A stretch of DNA of 13,344 nucleotides from Candidatus Dadabacteria bacterium (GCA_004356555.1 SMWY01000059.1:1-13344), one strand, 5' to 3'; counted from the first letter of the stretch, positions 1 to 7,319 are shown. The notes: generated by a model from the letters alone, not told the origin. Numbers and translations are program-made.

Positions 1-972
1 ATGGGATCTATGACGGGTTACCACAATATCCCTGGAGCAGAGGAGAATTCTTTCCCGCTTAAAAATCTCGCAGATGCTATGGTTCTAAGGAGCCATATTA
101 TCGATATGTTTGAAAGGGCGGATTTAGAGCAGGACACTGAAGTAAGAAAACGTTTACTTGCTTTTGCAGTGGTTGGCGGAGGCTACACGGGTATTGAAGT
201 AGCTGCTGAGCTTAACGATTTTGTCTCTTTTAGCCGAAGATTTTATAAAAATGTTAAAGCAGAAGAGGTAAAAGTTATAGTCATTGATCCGGGGGACAGG
301 ATAATGCATGAAATGAGTGAGGGCCTTGCAGAATACGGTCTTAACTTGCTTAAGAAGAGGGGTATTGAATTTAGTCTGCAAACCAGAGTAGCCGGTGTTA
401 CTCCTGAATCAGTGGAAATTCAAGACGGCGGAAAGATAGAGACTCATACTGCCATATGGGCTGCTGGCACTGCCCCGCAACCGGTAATAGCAGCACTACC
501 ATTTGCCGATAAGAGGGGTAGAATCGAAGTAAACGAATATATGGAAGTTCCTGATCACCCTGGTATCTGGGCACTCGGAGACTGCGCGTTAATTCCTGAT
601 TCGAATACCGGGAAGCCTTATCCACCTACAGCACAGCACGCCACTCGAGAGGGAGCGCGTGTGGGACATAATATAGCGGCAGCCATAAACCAGAAGGATG
701 AGGATAAAAGACCATTCGTCTTCCAGACTATCGGTATGCTTGCCCCTTTAGGTCACAGGTCTGCTGTAGCTGAAATTAAAGGTTTTAAGTTCTCAGGATT
801 TTTTGCATGGCTCATGTGGAGAGCTATTTATCTTGGAAAACTACCCGGATGGGATAGAAAAATTAGAGTATCAATCGATTGGTTCTTAGATATTTTCCTT
901 CCAAAAGACATTATACAGCTTAAGTTTCTTATGAAAGGGCGTCAATCGCCGCCTGAAGATAATGCTTCCTAA
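1..972 (+). CDS. ndh: Type II NADH:quinone oxidoreductase (NDH-2), 5' partial
   Basis: Single-subunit, non-pumping NADH dehydrogenase passing electrons from NADH through FAD to membrane quinone on the cytoplasmic face. The visible 323 residues start in the family's conserved Gly-Ser stretch that normally lies about 100 residues into the protein, so the first FAD-binding GxGxxG domain is outside the window and the first ATG is internal. Seen: NAD-binding Rossmann motif VVGGGYTGIE (residues 57-66), the second FAD contact GIWALGDCA (188-196), the quinone-site motif PPTAQHATREG (208-218), and an amphipathic C-terminal membrane anchor with LGKLPGWDRKIRV (278-290) and IDWFLDIFLP (292-301), all typical of NDH-2. 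It faces the bc/caa3 operon tail to tail and shares four bases with it, so it is not part of that transcript but could feed the same quinone pool. A sulfide:quinone reductase is less likely, because the redox cysteines of that family are not seen here. Confidence 0.9.
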   Translation: MGSMTGYHNIPGAEENSFPLKNLADAMVLRSHIIDMFERADLEQDTEVRKRLLAFAVVGGGYTGIEVAAELNDFVSFSRRFYKNVKAEEVKVIVIDPGDRIMHEMSEGLAEYGLNLLKKRGIEFSLQTRVAGVTPESVEIQDGGKIETHTAIWAAGTAPQPVIAALPFADKRGRIEVNEYMEVPDHPGIWALGDCALIPDSNTGKPYPPTAQHATREGARVGHNIAAAINQKDEDKRPFVFQTIGMLAPLGHRSAVAEIKGFKFSGFFAWLMWRAIYLGKLPGWDRKIRVSIDWFLDIFLPKDIIQLKFLMKGRQSPPEDNAS

Positions 973-2372
973 TGTTCCTTTGTACGGGATTTAAGGAAGA
1001 TCACAAGGTCGCTTAACTCCTTATTCGTTAGAGTTCCCCCGAATCCAGGCATATTGAGCCCACCGTTCATGATACGCCAAGTTAGTTCATCAGCCGATAG
1101 TCTATCGCCGATATAAGTCAGGTCAGGGCCTCTTAAGCCTCCCTGCCCTGAAATAGTGTGACAGTATAGGCATCCCTTTTCGTTGAAGTCCATGCCGCCT
1201 CTATAGATGGGGCCGCTATCAGCACCAATTATCTCCACAGTCAAAGGCTTAGCATCAAAATGCGGTGACCATGGGGAAGAAATGCCAATTGCCCAGAGCC
1301 CTGAAATACTGACTATTGTAAGTGCAACTATTGCAACTGCCCAAGGACGGCGAAGCGGGCTTCTCTCTCCTTTGTTTGAAATAAATGGTAGAAAGAATAG
1401 AAGTGCTCCTACAAGAAGTGGACCGAACACCATCAAGTATGTTTCCATCGCGGGCGGCATTAAAGCTAAGAACGCGAAATAGAATATAAAATACCAATCC
1501 GGTACGGGAAGAGCATCTAGATTTGAAGGGTTGGGCGGAGGACCAAGAGCAGGCGGCCCTATAATTATAGCGATAAGGAGTATAGTCGTAATAACAATAA
1601 ATCCAAAAACCATATCCCGCCATGCGGCGTCAGGCCAGAATGGAATACCTTTTTTCTTAACTAAAGCCTTGTATTCTTCCCTATAAGTCTTTGGATCCAC
1701 CGGTTTGCCAGCTTGGGGAAATTCGGATATGCCGTTTTTAATAACAAGATATAGATGAAAACCGATAAATAAAAATAGCAATGCGGGCACGATAAATACA
1801 TGGTAGGCGAACATACGGCTAAGAGTAGCCGCTCCTATAGTTCCCCCGCCTATGAGAAAATCAGCTACCCATGTTCCTATAAACGGTATTCGGCCCGCCT
1901 GCTCGGCGGCTACTATCATTGACCAGACGGCTGTCTGGTCCCATCTGACCACTTGACCGGAAAATGCCATTATCACGGTCAGAGCCCAGAGCACAACTCC
2001 TGAAATCCAATGCATTTCACGAGGGAATTTATATGACGCGGTCATATATACACGTATCATATGTATGCCTAAGAGCAGTATCATTGCGGACGCGCCCCAA
2101 TTGTGCATACCCCTTACAATTCTTCCAAATGTAGTCTGGTCGGTTATGTACTGAAGGCTTTGATAGGCTTCCCCGGCAGAAGGCACATACATGAATGCGA
2201 GAGCTACACCTGTTGCAACTTGGAGCATGAAAGCAAAAAGTGTTGCGCTTCCAAAAACATAAAACCAAGATGCAGAGTTAGCGGGCACCGGGTGTTTTAT
2301 TATAGGACCGATTGCACCCATAAGCCCAGTGCGGTCTTCAAACCATAACCAGGCGCGTTTTAAAGATCCCAT
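969..2372 (-). CDS. Cytochrome b of a bc complex with fused C-terminal cytochrome c
   Basis: Membrane quinol-oxidising subunit of a cytochrome bc complex, 467 residues with about eight helices (roughly 33-62, 88-110, 122-142, 186-211, 252-271, 292-307, 312-330, 344-363). Bis-His heme ligands are H90/H104 and H191/H206. The second pair is 15 apart, as in cytochrome b6 rather than the 14 of mitochondrial-type bc1. The Qo motif is PDWY (291-294). After the last helix comes a cytochrome c domain with CLYCH (401-405) and a likely Met ligand in MPGF (441-444). The b6-like and subunit-IV-like parts are one polypeptide and the c domain stands in for cytochrome c1 or f, since no separate c1 gene lies nearby. 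Last gene of the operon, 48 bp after the Rieske gene. The ATG has AGGGAG at 2381-2386, 8 nt upstream. Its stop overlaps the convergent NDH-2 stop. Family assignment is secure; the electron route is inference. Confidence 0.93.
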   Translation of the reverse strand: MGSLKRAWLWFEDRTGLMGAIGPIIKHPVPANSASWFYVFGSATLFAFMLQVATGVALAFMYVPSAGEAYQSLQYITDQTTFGRIVRGMHNWGASAMILLLGIHMIRVYMTASYKFPREMHWISGVVLWALTVIMAFSGQVVRWDQTAVWSMIVAAEQAGRIPFIGTWVADFLIGGGTIGAATLSRMFAYHVFIVPALLFLFIGFHLYLVIKNGISEFPQAGKPVDPKTYREEYKALVKKKGIPFWPDAAWRDMVFGFIVITTILLIAIIIGPPALGPPPNPSNLDALPVPDWYFIFYFAFLALMPPAMETYLMVFGPLLVGALLFFLPFISNKGERSPLRRPWAVAIVALTIVSISGLWAIGISSPWSPHFDAKPLTVEIIGADSGPIYRGGMDFNEKGCLYCHTISGQGGLRGPDLTYIGDRLSADELTWRIMNGGLNMPGFGGTLTNKELSDLVIFLKSRTKEH

Positions 2373-2420
2373 TAAGTGAACTCCCTATCTGAGTTGATTC
2401 GAAACATTATCATTTGTCAT

Positions 2421-2930
2421 TTATATCGTCGTAATTGGTATCGGGCTCGTTAATATTTCTACTTGACCATTATGCAGCCTTACAGGGTAGTTGTACAAAC
2501 CTCTCGGAGGAGGTCCTGCAGCTACTGAACCGTCTTCGTAATATACTCCACCGTGACAAGGGCACATAAAGAGCTTTGCCCCTGCTACCCATCTCACAGG
2601 GCAGCCTAAATGAGCGCAGTTTACAGCAAAACAAGTAAATTCTTCCTGACCCTTACGATGAAGCCATGCAGCCGTCTCAGCAGTAACGCCCGCCCAGGGA
2701 AGAGGGGATGAATCTATAAATGACACCTTAACGATATCTCCAACTGTAAAACTCTTCAGTTCACCCACAGGCCTCCATATTGGTCTTGGCTTTTTAACTA
2801 TTGGAGCAAGTATAGAGCCTACGATAGGTATACCAACCATTACAGCTGCTATACTCCCCAGAGCTATACTGATATGAGTGAAAAACTGCCTACGGCTGCA
2901 TTCTTCACTCGTTTTGGTCTTTTCGCTCAT
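2421..2930 (-). CDS. qcrA: Rieske 2Fe-2S protein of the bc complex
   Basis: Iron-sulfur subunit that takes the first electron from quinol at the Qo site and hands it to the c-type heme. The 169-residue protein begins with a twin-arginine motif SRRQFF (12-17) followed by a hydrophobic helix (about 19-44), the usual uncleaved Tat anchor that exports the folded cluster domain. Cluster ligands are C105 and H107 (CAHLGC) plus C123 and H126 (CPCHGG), with C110 and C125 as the disulfide pair. Gly128 replaces the Ser that hydrogen-bonds the cluster in high-potential mitochondrial Rieske proteins, while Y130 is kept; this resembles low-potential menaquinol Rieske proteins. The start overlaps the 3' end of the upstream small membrane-protein gene by 26 bp, with AGGAG at 2940-2944, 9 nt before the ATG, so translational coupling is likely. 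A TatA/B gene lies elsewhere in the window. Confidence 0.95.
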   Translation of the reverse strand: MSEKTKTSEECSRRQFFTHISIALGSIAAVMVGIPIVGSILAPIVKKPRPIWRPVGELKSFTVGDIVKVSFIDSSPLPWAGVTAETAAWLHRKGQEEFTCFAVNCAHLGCPVRWVAGAKLFMCPCHGGVYYEDGSVAAGPPPRGLYNYPVRLHNGQVEILTSPIPITTI

Positions 2931-3225
2931 CTCTTAAGTCTCCTATCCATCCTATCAATGCTAAAATAAATAAAATCAGCCCTATGAAAAATAAAATAAT
3001 AATAGTGCTGACAACTTCGTTAAACCCAACAGCTAGCCCCCAGAGCATAAAGGTTATTCCCAGAGCCATAATGGCAGGCCAATATCCTGCTTTAGGTAAT
3101 TGTTCGGGTAAAGGTTTGTGCCAACCTTTGGGGATATTTCCACTTGCCGGACTAGTGTTGGTGGTGTGAGAATCCCCGCTTGGGGTTCCACTTCCAAGAG
3201 CCGTGAATTCGCTACCGTTACTCAA
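2905..3225 (-). CDS. Small two-helix membrane protein, probable accessory subunit of the oxidase or bc complex
   Basis: A 106-residue protein of uncertain identity. The first 45 residues are rich in Ser, Thr, Gly and Pro and look disordered. Two hydrophobic helices follow (about 48-67 and 73-94), then a charged tail. This resembles small subunit IV-type proteins found with bacterial cytochrome c oxidases, but there is no catalytic or cofactor residue to confirm it. It sits between ctaG and the Rieske gene in the operon, at the junction of the oxidase and bc parts, so it could belong to either complex or bridge them. The start is TTG (3223-3225), chosen because TAAGGAG lies 10 nt upstream and the first in-frame ATG (Met53) is inside helix 1. 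The 3' end overlaps the Rieske start by 26 bp. A real gene is nearly certain; the function is inferred from position. Confidence 0.75.
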   Translation of the reverse strand: MSNGSEFTALGSGTPSGDSHTTNTSPASGNIPKGWHKPLPEQLPKAGYWPAIMALGITFMLWGLAVGFNEVVSTIIILFFIGLILFILALIGWIGDLRDERKDQNE

Positions 3226-3235
3226 ATTGTGTTAT

Positions 3236-3242
3236 CTCCTTA
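3236..3242 (-). promoter_or_regulatory. Shine-Dalgarno site deciding a TTG start
   Basis: The minus strand reads TAAGGAG, a 7-base match to the anti-Shine-Dalgarno complement, 10 nt before the TTG at 3225-3223. It supports TTG as the start of the 106-residue membrane protein. Confidence 0.75.
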
Positions 3243-3264
3243 ATATTTGTAGTTAATATGACCT

Positions 3265-4113
3265 TCATTTGTTTTCTTGTGAAGTGGCTGTAACCAGTCC
3301 ATCCGTCCCGGAATCAGATATTAATTCATAATCTTCAGACGCCCCGTACCACCTTGCTATAGTTACCATGCTTGCAGTCAGATAGATAAGGCACCCCGGT
3401 ACCCACATTGTAAGGCCGCCAATCTGCTGGTCTACCCCAGGGGTTAAGCACAGCTCTTCCCTGATTAACGGCAGAATTCCAATTGAATCCACCGGATTAA
3501 GATATGCAGTATAAAGCCCCGCCCCTGCAAATGTAATTAACATTCCTAAAATTGTGCATCCCAGGCACGCTGAGGATAAGTAAAGTGTTGAAACCAGAGG
3601 AGAGAGTCTCCTTGATTCAACAGGCGCAAATACAGGCCACCAGAATATCATGCCGATTAATACAAAGCTTATTTGCTGAGCTATGTATAGGCTATCGTTT
3701 GCCAGTACAGTATCGTGTAAAGAGGGTAGGTGCCACACCCACATAGCTCCTACGCCGAAGAACCAGGCTACAACAGGGTTTCCCAAAACTCTCATGACTG
3801 AACCAATCGGCTCTATTTTTAGAGCTTTTTCAGCCAAAGCTTTGGGAATTCCTAAAAGAAGCAGCAGAGGCACTACAAGCAGAAGCAGGATGTGCTGCAT
3901 CATGTGGGCGCTGAATAAATAGGTCCTTCCTAAAAAATCAAGAGGTGATACCAGCGCTAATACAAAGATTAATAAGCCTGAGATATATAAAGCGGATAGC
4001 TTTGTGAGTTTAAACCCTGTAGCAATTCCGTATCCAACCAAGAGAGCCAGGGCGGATATTAAAACCCAGGGCTCCATATTCCATGTTGAACTCAATACTT
4101 GCCATATATTCAT
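3265..4113 (-). CDS. ctaG: CtaG-type cytochrome c oxidase assembly factor (caa3_CtaG family)
   Basis: Polytopic inner-membrane protein of the caa3_CtaG family, which in Bacillus-type systems is needed to form active caa3 oxidase, apparently at the copper-site assembly stage. It is unrelated to the Cox11-type proteins also called CtaG. The 282 residues contain about seven hydrophobic segments. Conserved family features seen: SPLDFLG (56-62), the His-Met-rich SAHMMQH (68-74; H70, M71, M72, H74), WVWHLP (125-130; H128) and DQQIGGLTMW (228-237). These His and Met residues are plausible copper ligands (inference). The C-terminal 25 residues are polar and Ser/Thr-rich. It follows ctaE by 21 bp and precedes the small membrane protein by 39 bp. 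AGAGG at 4122-4126 lies 8 nt before the ATG. Placement directly after the oxidase subunits fits a dedicated assembly role. Confidence 0.88.
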   Translation of the reverse strand: MNIWQVLSSTWNMEPWVLISALALLVGYGIATGFKLTKLSALYISGLLIFVLALVSPLDFLGRTYLFSAHMMQHILLLLVVPLLLLLGIPKALAEKALKIEPIGSVMRVLGNPVVAWFFGVGAMWVWHLPSLHDTVLANDSLYIAQQISFVLIGMIFWWPVFAPVESRRLSPLVSTLYLSSACLGCTILGMLITFAGAGLYTAYLNPVDSIGILPLIREELCLTPGVDQQIGGLTMWVPGCLIYLTASMVTIARWYGASEDYELISDSGTDGLVTATSQENK

Positions 4114-4134
4114 AATGTTATCCTCTTCTTTCTA

Positions 4135-4686
4135 TTATAAAAACGCCCAGAGATAAATAACCGAATAAACTACTATCCAAACTCCGTCTACAAAATGCCA
4201 GTAAATCGAAACGCATTCCACTCCATCCGACTTTGGCCCCTTAAAGTCCCCGAACATTGCCAAACCCAGTAGGATTGACAACATAAGCAGTCCTACGCAT
4301 ACGTGAAAACCGTGAAATCCGGTCAGTGTAAAAAATGTAGAGCCGAATACATTTCTGCTTATTGTTATGTTCTGAGCAATTAAACCCAGCCATTCACTTG
4401 CCTGCCCGTATATAAATACCGCACCCAGTATAATTGTTACCAATATCCATATCTTCATCATGAAATGATTTTTCGTTACCAGACTTCTACCAGCGAGCCA
4501 TACTGAGAGGCTGCTTGCTAAAAGAAAGAGGCTGAAAATCCCAGTCCTCAAGGGGTTTAAGCTGTTTACCGCGTTCGGCCCTTCAACGTTGCTTCCGTGA
4601 AAATTTATGTACGCAAGGATCAGCATGACAAAGAAAATAGACTCTGAAGCTATGAAAAACTTTATCAACATTTTGTTATTTGCCAT
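4135..4686 (-). CDS. ctaE: Cytochrome c oxidase subunit III, short five-helix form
   Basis: Structural subunit III of the heme-copper oxidase. At 183 residues it corresponds to the five-helix bacterial form that lacks the first two helices of the seven-helix mitochondrial protein. Helices lie at about 8-26, 48-66, 78-95, 117-145 and 160-181. Family signatures: Glu15 in the first helix, GQASEW (94-99), the His-rich TGFHGFHV (122-129) and YWHFVDGVWIVVY (162-174). It has no cofactor; subunit III is known to stabilise proton uptake into the D channel of subunit I. The gene begins 11 bp after ctaD, and its TAGGAG Shine-Dalgarno site (4695-4700) contains the ctaD stop codon, so reinitiation or coupling after subunit I is likely. 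No additional N-terminal helices appear to have been moved to the neighbouring genes. Confidence 0.93.
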   Translation of the reverse strand: MANNKMLIKFFIASESIFFVMLILAYINFHGSNVEGPNAVNSLNPLRTGIFSLFLLASSLSVWLAGRSLVTKNHFMMKIWILVTIILGAVFIYGQASEWLGLIAQNITISRNVFGSTFFTLTGFHGFHVCVGLLMLSILLGLAMFGDFKGPKSDGVECVSIYWHFVDGVWIVVYSVIYLWAFL

Positions 4687-4694
4687 TATGATTA

Positions 4695-4700
4695 CTCCTA
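4695..4700 (-). promoter_or_regulatory. Shine-Dalgarno of ctaE overlapping the ctaD stop
   Basis: The minus strand reads TAGGAG 8 nt before the ctaE ATG. Its TAG is the stop codon of ctaD, so ribosomes ending subunit I sit on the start signal of subunit III. Confidence 0.7.
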
Positions 4701-6368
4701 AACTATCTTCGCGTTCGGTTCATCAGGATTGTCCGGATGCGCAAGATCCCATAGAGGTCGCCTTCCCCGTACAGGGGGCACTAAATCGAAGTTATGTACA
4801 GCCGGAGGTGAAGTAGTAGCCCATTCCAGAGTCCATGCGTTCCATGGATTGTCCGGAGCTTTTTTGCCGTGCTTTAAACTATATCTTACATTCCACATAA
4901 AGATGATTACAGATATGGCTAGTACAAAAGCACCAATCGTAGATATCATGTTCATTGATCCCCAGTATGGAAAATCGTGATACGTATAAACACGCCGCGG
5001 CATTCCCATGACTCCAAGAAAGTGCTGAATGAAAAAGGTCATGTTGAATCCTACTACCGTAAGCCAAAAATGCCACTTCCCAATGGTCTCTGACAACATA
5101 CGCCCCGAGAATTTTGGGAACCAATAATAAACACCTGCAAATATTGCAAATATAGAGCCTCCGAATAGGACATAGTGGAAATGCGCTACAATGAAATAGC
5201 TGTCAGTTACTACCCAGTCTATAGGAACTGAGGCTATGGCAACTCCCGTAAGGCCACCTATTACGAATTCAATAATAAAAGCTGTCGCAAAGAGCATAGG
5301 GGTTGCAAACCAGATTTTGCCGCCCCACATCGTAGCAATCCAGTTCAAAATTTTTATACCTGTAGGGATTGCAATAAGCATACTTGCCAATGCAAAATAA
5401 ACGTTTGCAACATTGCCCAGACCAACTGCGAACATATGGTGAGCCCATACTCCCAGGCTTAACAGCCCGATAGCGACCGTTGAGCCTGCAATGAATTCAT
5501 ACCCGTAGATGGGCTTCCGTGAAAAAACGGGGATTACCTCTGAAATGATTCCGAATGCGGGTAGAACTAAAATATAGACTTCAGGGTGTCCGAATCCCCA
5601 GAAAAAGTGCTGCCAAAGTATTGCCGAGCCGCCGTGTGCAGGAGTGAAAAATGTAGCTCCCAGAAGACGGTCAAGAAGCATCATTGAGAATGCGGAGGCG
5701 ATTATAGGAAAAACAAAGATTATAAGGAACGAGGTTACAAGTATCATCCATACGAAAAGCGGAAGTCTCCGCATGGTCATGCCAGCTGTTCTTAAAGTTA
5801 AGATCGTAACAATGTTATTTAATCCCGAGGCAATGGACCCTATACCTGTTGCAAGTAAGCCCAGTGCCCAGTATGTAGGGCCTTTGTTTAGGGAGAAAGG
5901 CTTTTCACTAAGAGGGGCATATGCGAACCATCCAACTTCAGACGCGCCGCTCTGAGTGAAGAAGCTGTAGTAGAGAAGAATCCCTCCAAAAACAACCAGC
6001 CAGAAACTAAGAGCGTTAAGGCGGGGGAAAGCCATGTCCCTCGCTCCAATCATAAGCGGAACCAAGTATACTCCCATACCGATTAGAAGAGGCATAACAA
6101 CGAAGAATATCATCGTAGTTCCGTGCATAGTGAACATTTGGTTGAATACTTCGGGAGAAAGGAAAGCGTTTTCTGGTTGAGCAAGTTGAGTACGTATTAG
6201 CAGAGCTTCAAGCCCGCCAATTAGAAAATAAATCATAGATACAATGATGTACATAATTCCTATTTGTTTATGGTCAATAGAAGCTACCCAGGTTAACATC
6301 CCCTCGTTTTCCTTAAGCGCTGGCAGGGGTTTTACATTTTCAGGAACTATAGGGATTCTTGTGCTCAA
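4698..6368 (-). CDS. ctaD: Cytochrome c oxidase subunit I (A1-type heme-copper oxidase)
   Basis: Catalytic subunit reducing O2 to water and pumping protons, 556 residues, about 12 helices. Heme a ligands are H82 and H398. The binuclear centre has H396 (heme a3) and CuB ligands H261, H310 and H311, with Y265 in GHPEVY as the cross-linked tyrosine. E263 in that motif marks the A1 subtype. K-channel residues T336 and K339 (IPTGIK) and D-channel entry D111 (ARDMAFPR) are present. However, the Asn that normally lies 11 residues before this Asp is Val100, while the second Asn (N118) is kept. The tail with LEWATTSPP (514-522) is standard. The TTG start was chosen because it overlaps the ctaC stop (TTGA) and has GGAGG 7 nt upstream. 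Met24 is a possible alternative that would still leave a complete core. Second gene of the operon. Confidence 0.95.
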   Translation of the reverse strand: MSTRIPIVPENVKPLPALKENEGMLTWVASIDHKQIGIMYIIVSMIYFLIGGLEALLIRTQLAQPENAFLSPEVFNQMFTMHGTTMIFFVVMPLLIGMGVYLVPLMIGARDMAFPRLNALSFWLVVFGGILLYYSFFTQSGASEVGWFAYAPLSEKPFSLNKGPTYWALGLLATGIGSIASGLNNIVTILTLRTAGMTMRRLPLFVWMILVTSFLIIFVFPIIASAFSMMLLDRLLGATFFTPAHGGSAILWQHFFWGFGHPEVYILVLPAFGIISEVIPVFSRKPIYGYEFIAGSTVAIGLLSLGVWAHHMFAVGLGNVANVYFALASMLIAIPTGIKILNWIATMWGGKIWFATPMLFATAFIIEFVIGGLTGVAIASVPIDWVVTDSYFIVAHFHYVLFGGSIFAIFAGVYYWFPKFSGRMLSETIGKWHFWLTVVGFNMTFFIQHFLGVMGMPRRVYTYHDFPYWGSMNMISTIGAFVLAISVIIFMWNVRYSLKHGKKAPDNPWNAWTLEWATTSPPAVHNFDLVPPVRGRRPLWDLAHPDNPDEPNAKIV

Positions 6369-7303
6369 TTTAGAGCCTCCAAATATGCGACTAATTGGTT
6401 TACTTCAGATTGCGTGAGTTTCATATTGGGCATAAGTGCCCCATGTTTATATTTCTGCGGATTAGTAAGCCATTTAGTCAGGTTTTCAGTGCTATTTGTG
6501 AGCACACCAGCCCCAATTGTTTGTCTCTTATTAAGATGGGTCAAATTAGGCCCTATACGTGCAGCAGCTGGAGTACCTAGTATGGTATGGCAGTTCATAC
6601 AAGCTTTTGTCTTGAATAGCTCAGCCCCCTCTCCCGCAATTCCTGCTCTAGGAGTTTTCGGGATTACGAACTCTTGCTTTTGCCATTCGTTAAATTCATC
6701 TTCGGTTTCGGCAATAACCCTTATTCGCATATTAGCGTGTTGAGTACCGCAGAACTCCGAACAAGCGCCCAGATATACTCCGGGCTTGCTAGCCGATATC
6801 CACATATGGTTAGGGTGCCCGGGGACGGCGTCGATTTTCCTTGCAAGTTCAGGAACCCAGAAGTCGTGTATTACATCAATTGACTCTATTCGAAGGAGGA
6901 GATTTTTGCCCACGGGCATGTGTACTTCATTGGCGGTTATCACGCCTGATTTGGGGTAATAGATTTCCCACCACCACTGATGCCCTATTATGACAATATC
7001 TGTTTCGTGATCTTGTATCGGCGGATCGACAGCCCTCATTGTACTACAAGTAAGTTGAAATAGAACAGCTACAATTGCTATAGGGATTAGCGTCCAAACT
7101 ATTTCTAAGCGTAAATCGCCAAAATTTTGATAGGGTTCACTATTATCGTTAGGGTTTTTTCTATAGCGAATTATGATGTAAGTAACAGCAACTACTATGA
7201 TTGCCAGTATTCCTATCGATATAGCAATTATGTAGAATGTTAAATCTGCCATAGCCTCCATTTCTGGAGAACTCGGATTAAAAAGGCCGCCTAGCTTTTC
7301 CAT
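6365..7303 (-). CDS. ctaC: Cytochrome c oxidase subunit II with fused cytochrome c (caa3-type)
   Basis: Electron-entry subunit of a caa3 oxidase, 312 residues. Two N-terminal helices (about 22-45 and 68-90) anchor it with the globular domain outside the membrane. The aromatic patch GHQWWWEIYY (107-116) is the usual electron-transfer region. CuA ligands are all present: H146, C181, E183 carbonyl, C185, H189 and M192, with the 35-residue His-to-Cys spacing of the family. A cytochrome c domain follows with CMNCH (235-239) and an axial Met among M291/M294 (LMPNMKLT), ending in the typical helix VNQLVAYLEAL. No lipobox or separate cleavable signal is seen. First gene of the operon: 63 nt downstream of a predicted start site. 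Its ATG has only a weak purine stretch (GAAAG) upstream. The 3' end overlaps ctaD by 4 bp. The tethered c domain would accept electrons from the bc complex encoded downstream (inference). Confidence 0.95.
   Translation of the reverse strand: MEKLGGLFNPSSPEMEAMADLTFYIIAISIGILAIIVVAVTYIIIRYRKNPNDNSEPYQNFGDLRLEIVWTLIPIAIVAVLFQLTCSTMRAVDPPIQDHETDIVIIGHQWWWEIYYPKSGVITANEVHMPVGKNLLLRIESIDVIHDFWVPELARKIDAVPGHPNHMWISASKPGVYLGACSEFCGTQHANMRIRVIAETEDEFNEWQKQEFVIPKTPRAGIAGEGAELFKTKACMNCHTILGTPAAARIGPNLTHLNKRQTIGAGVLTNSTENLTKWLTNPQKYKHGALMPNMKLTQSEVNQLVAYLEALN
6376..6380 (-). promoter_or_regulatory. Shine-Dalgarno site for the TTG start of ctaD
   Basis: GGAGG on the minus strand, 7 nt before TTG at 6368-6366. 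It lies inside the ctaC 3' end, and the TTGA overlap of start and stop indicates translational coupling of subunits II and I. Confidence 0.7.
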
Positions 7304-7319
7304 AGTCGCTTTCTTGTAC

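Noticed and set aside
1255..1623. Long opposite-frame or alternate-frame ORFs within the cytochrome b-c gene, and similar ones in ctaD and ctaC.
   Set aside because: They lie entirely inside genes with identified catalytic motifs, have no Shine-Dalgarno support and encode no recognisable domain; they are coding shadows.
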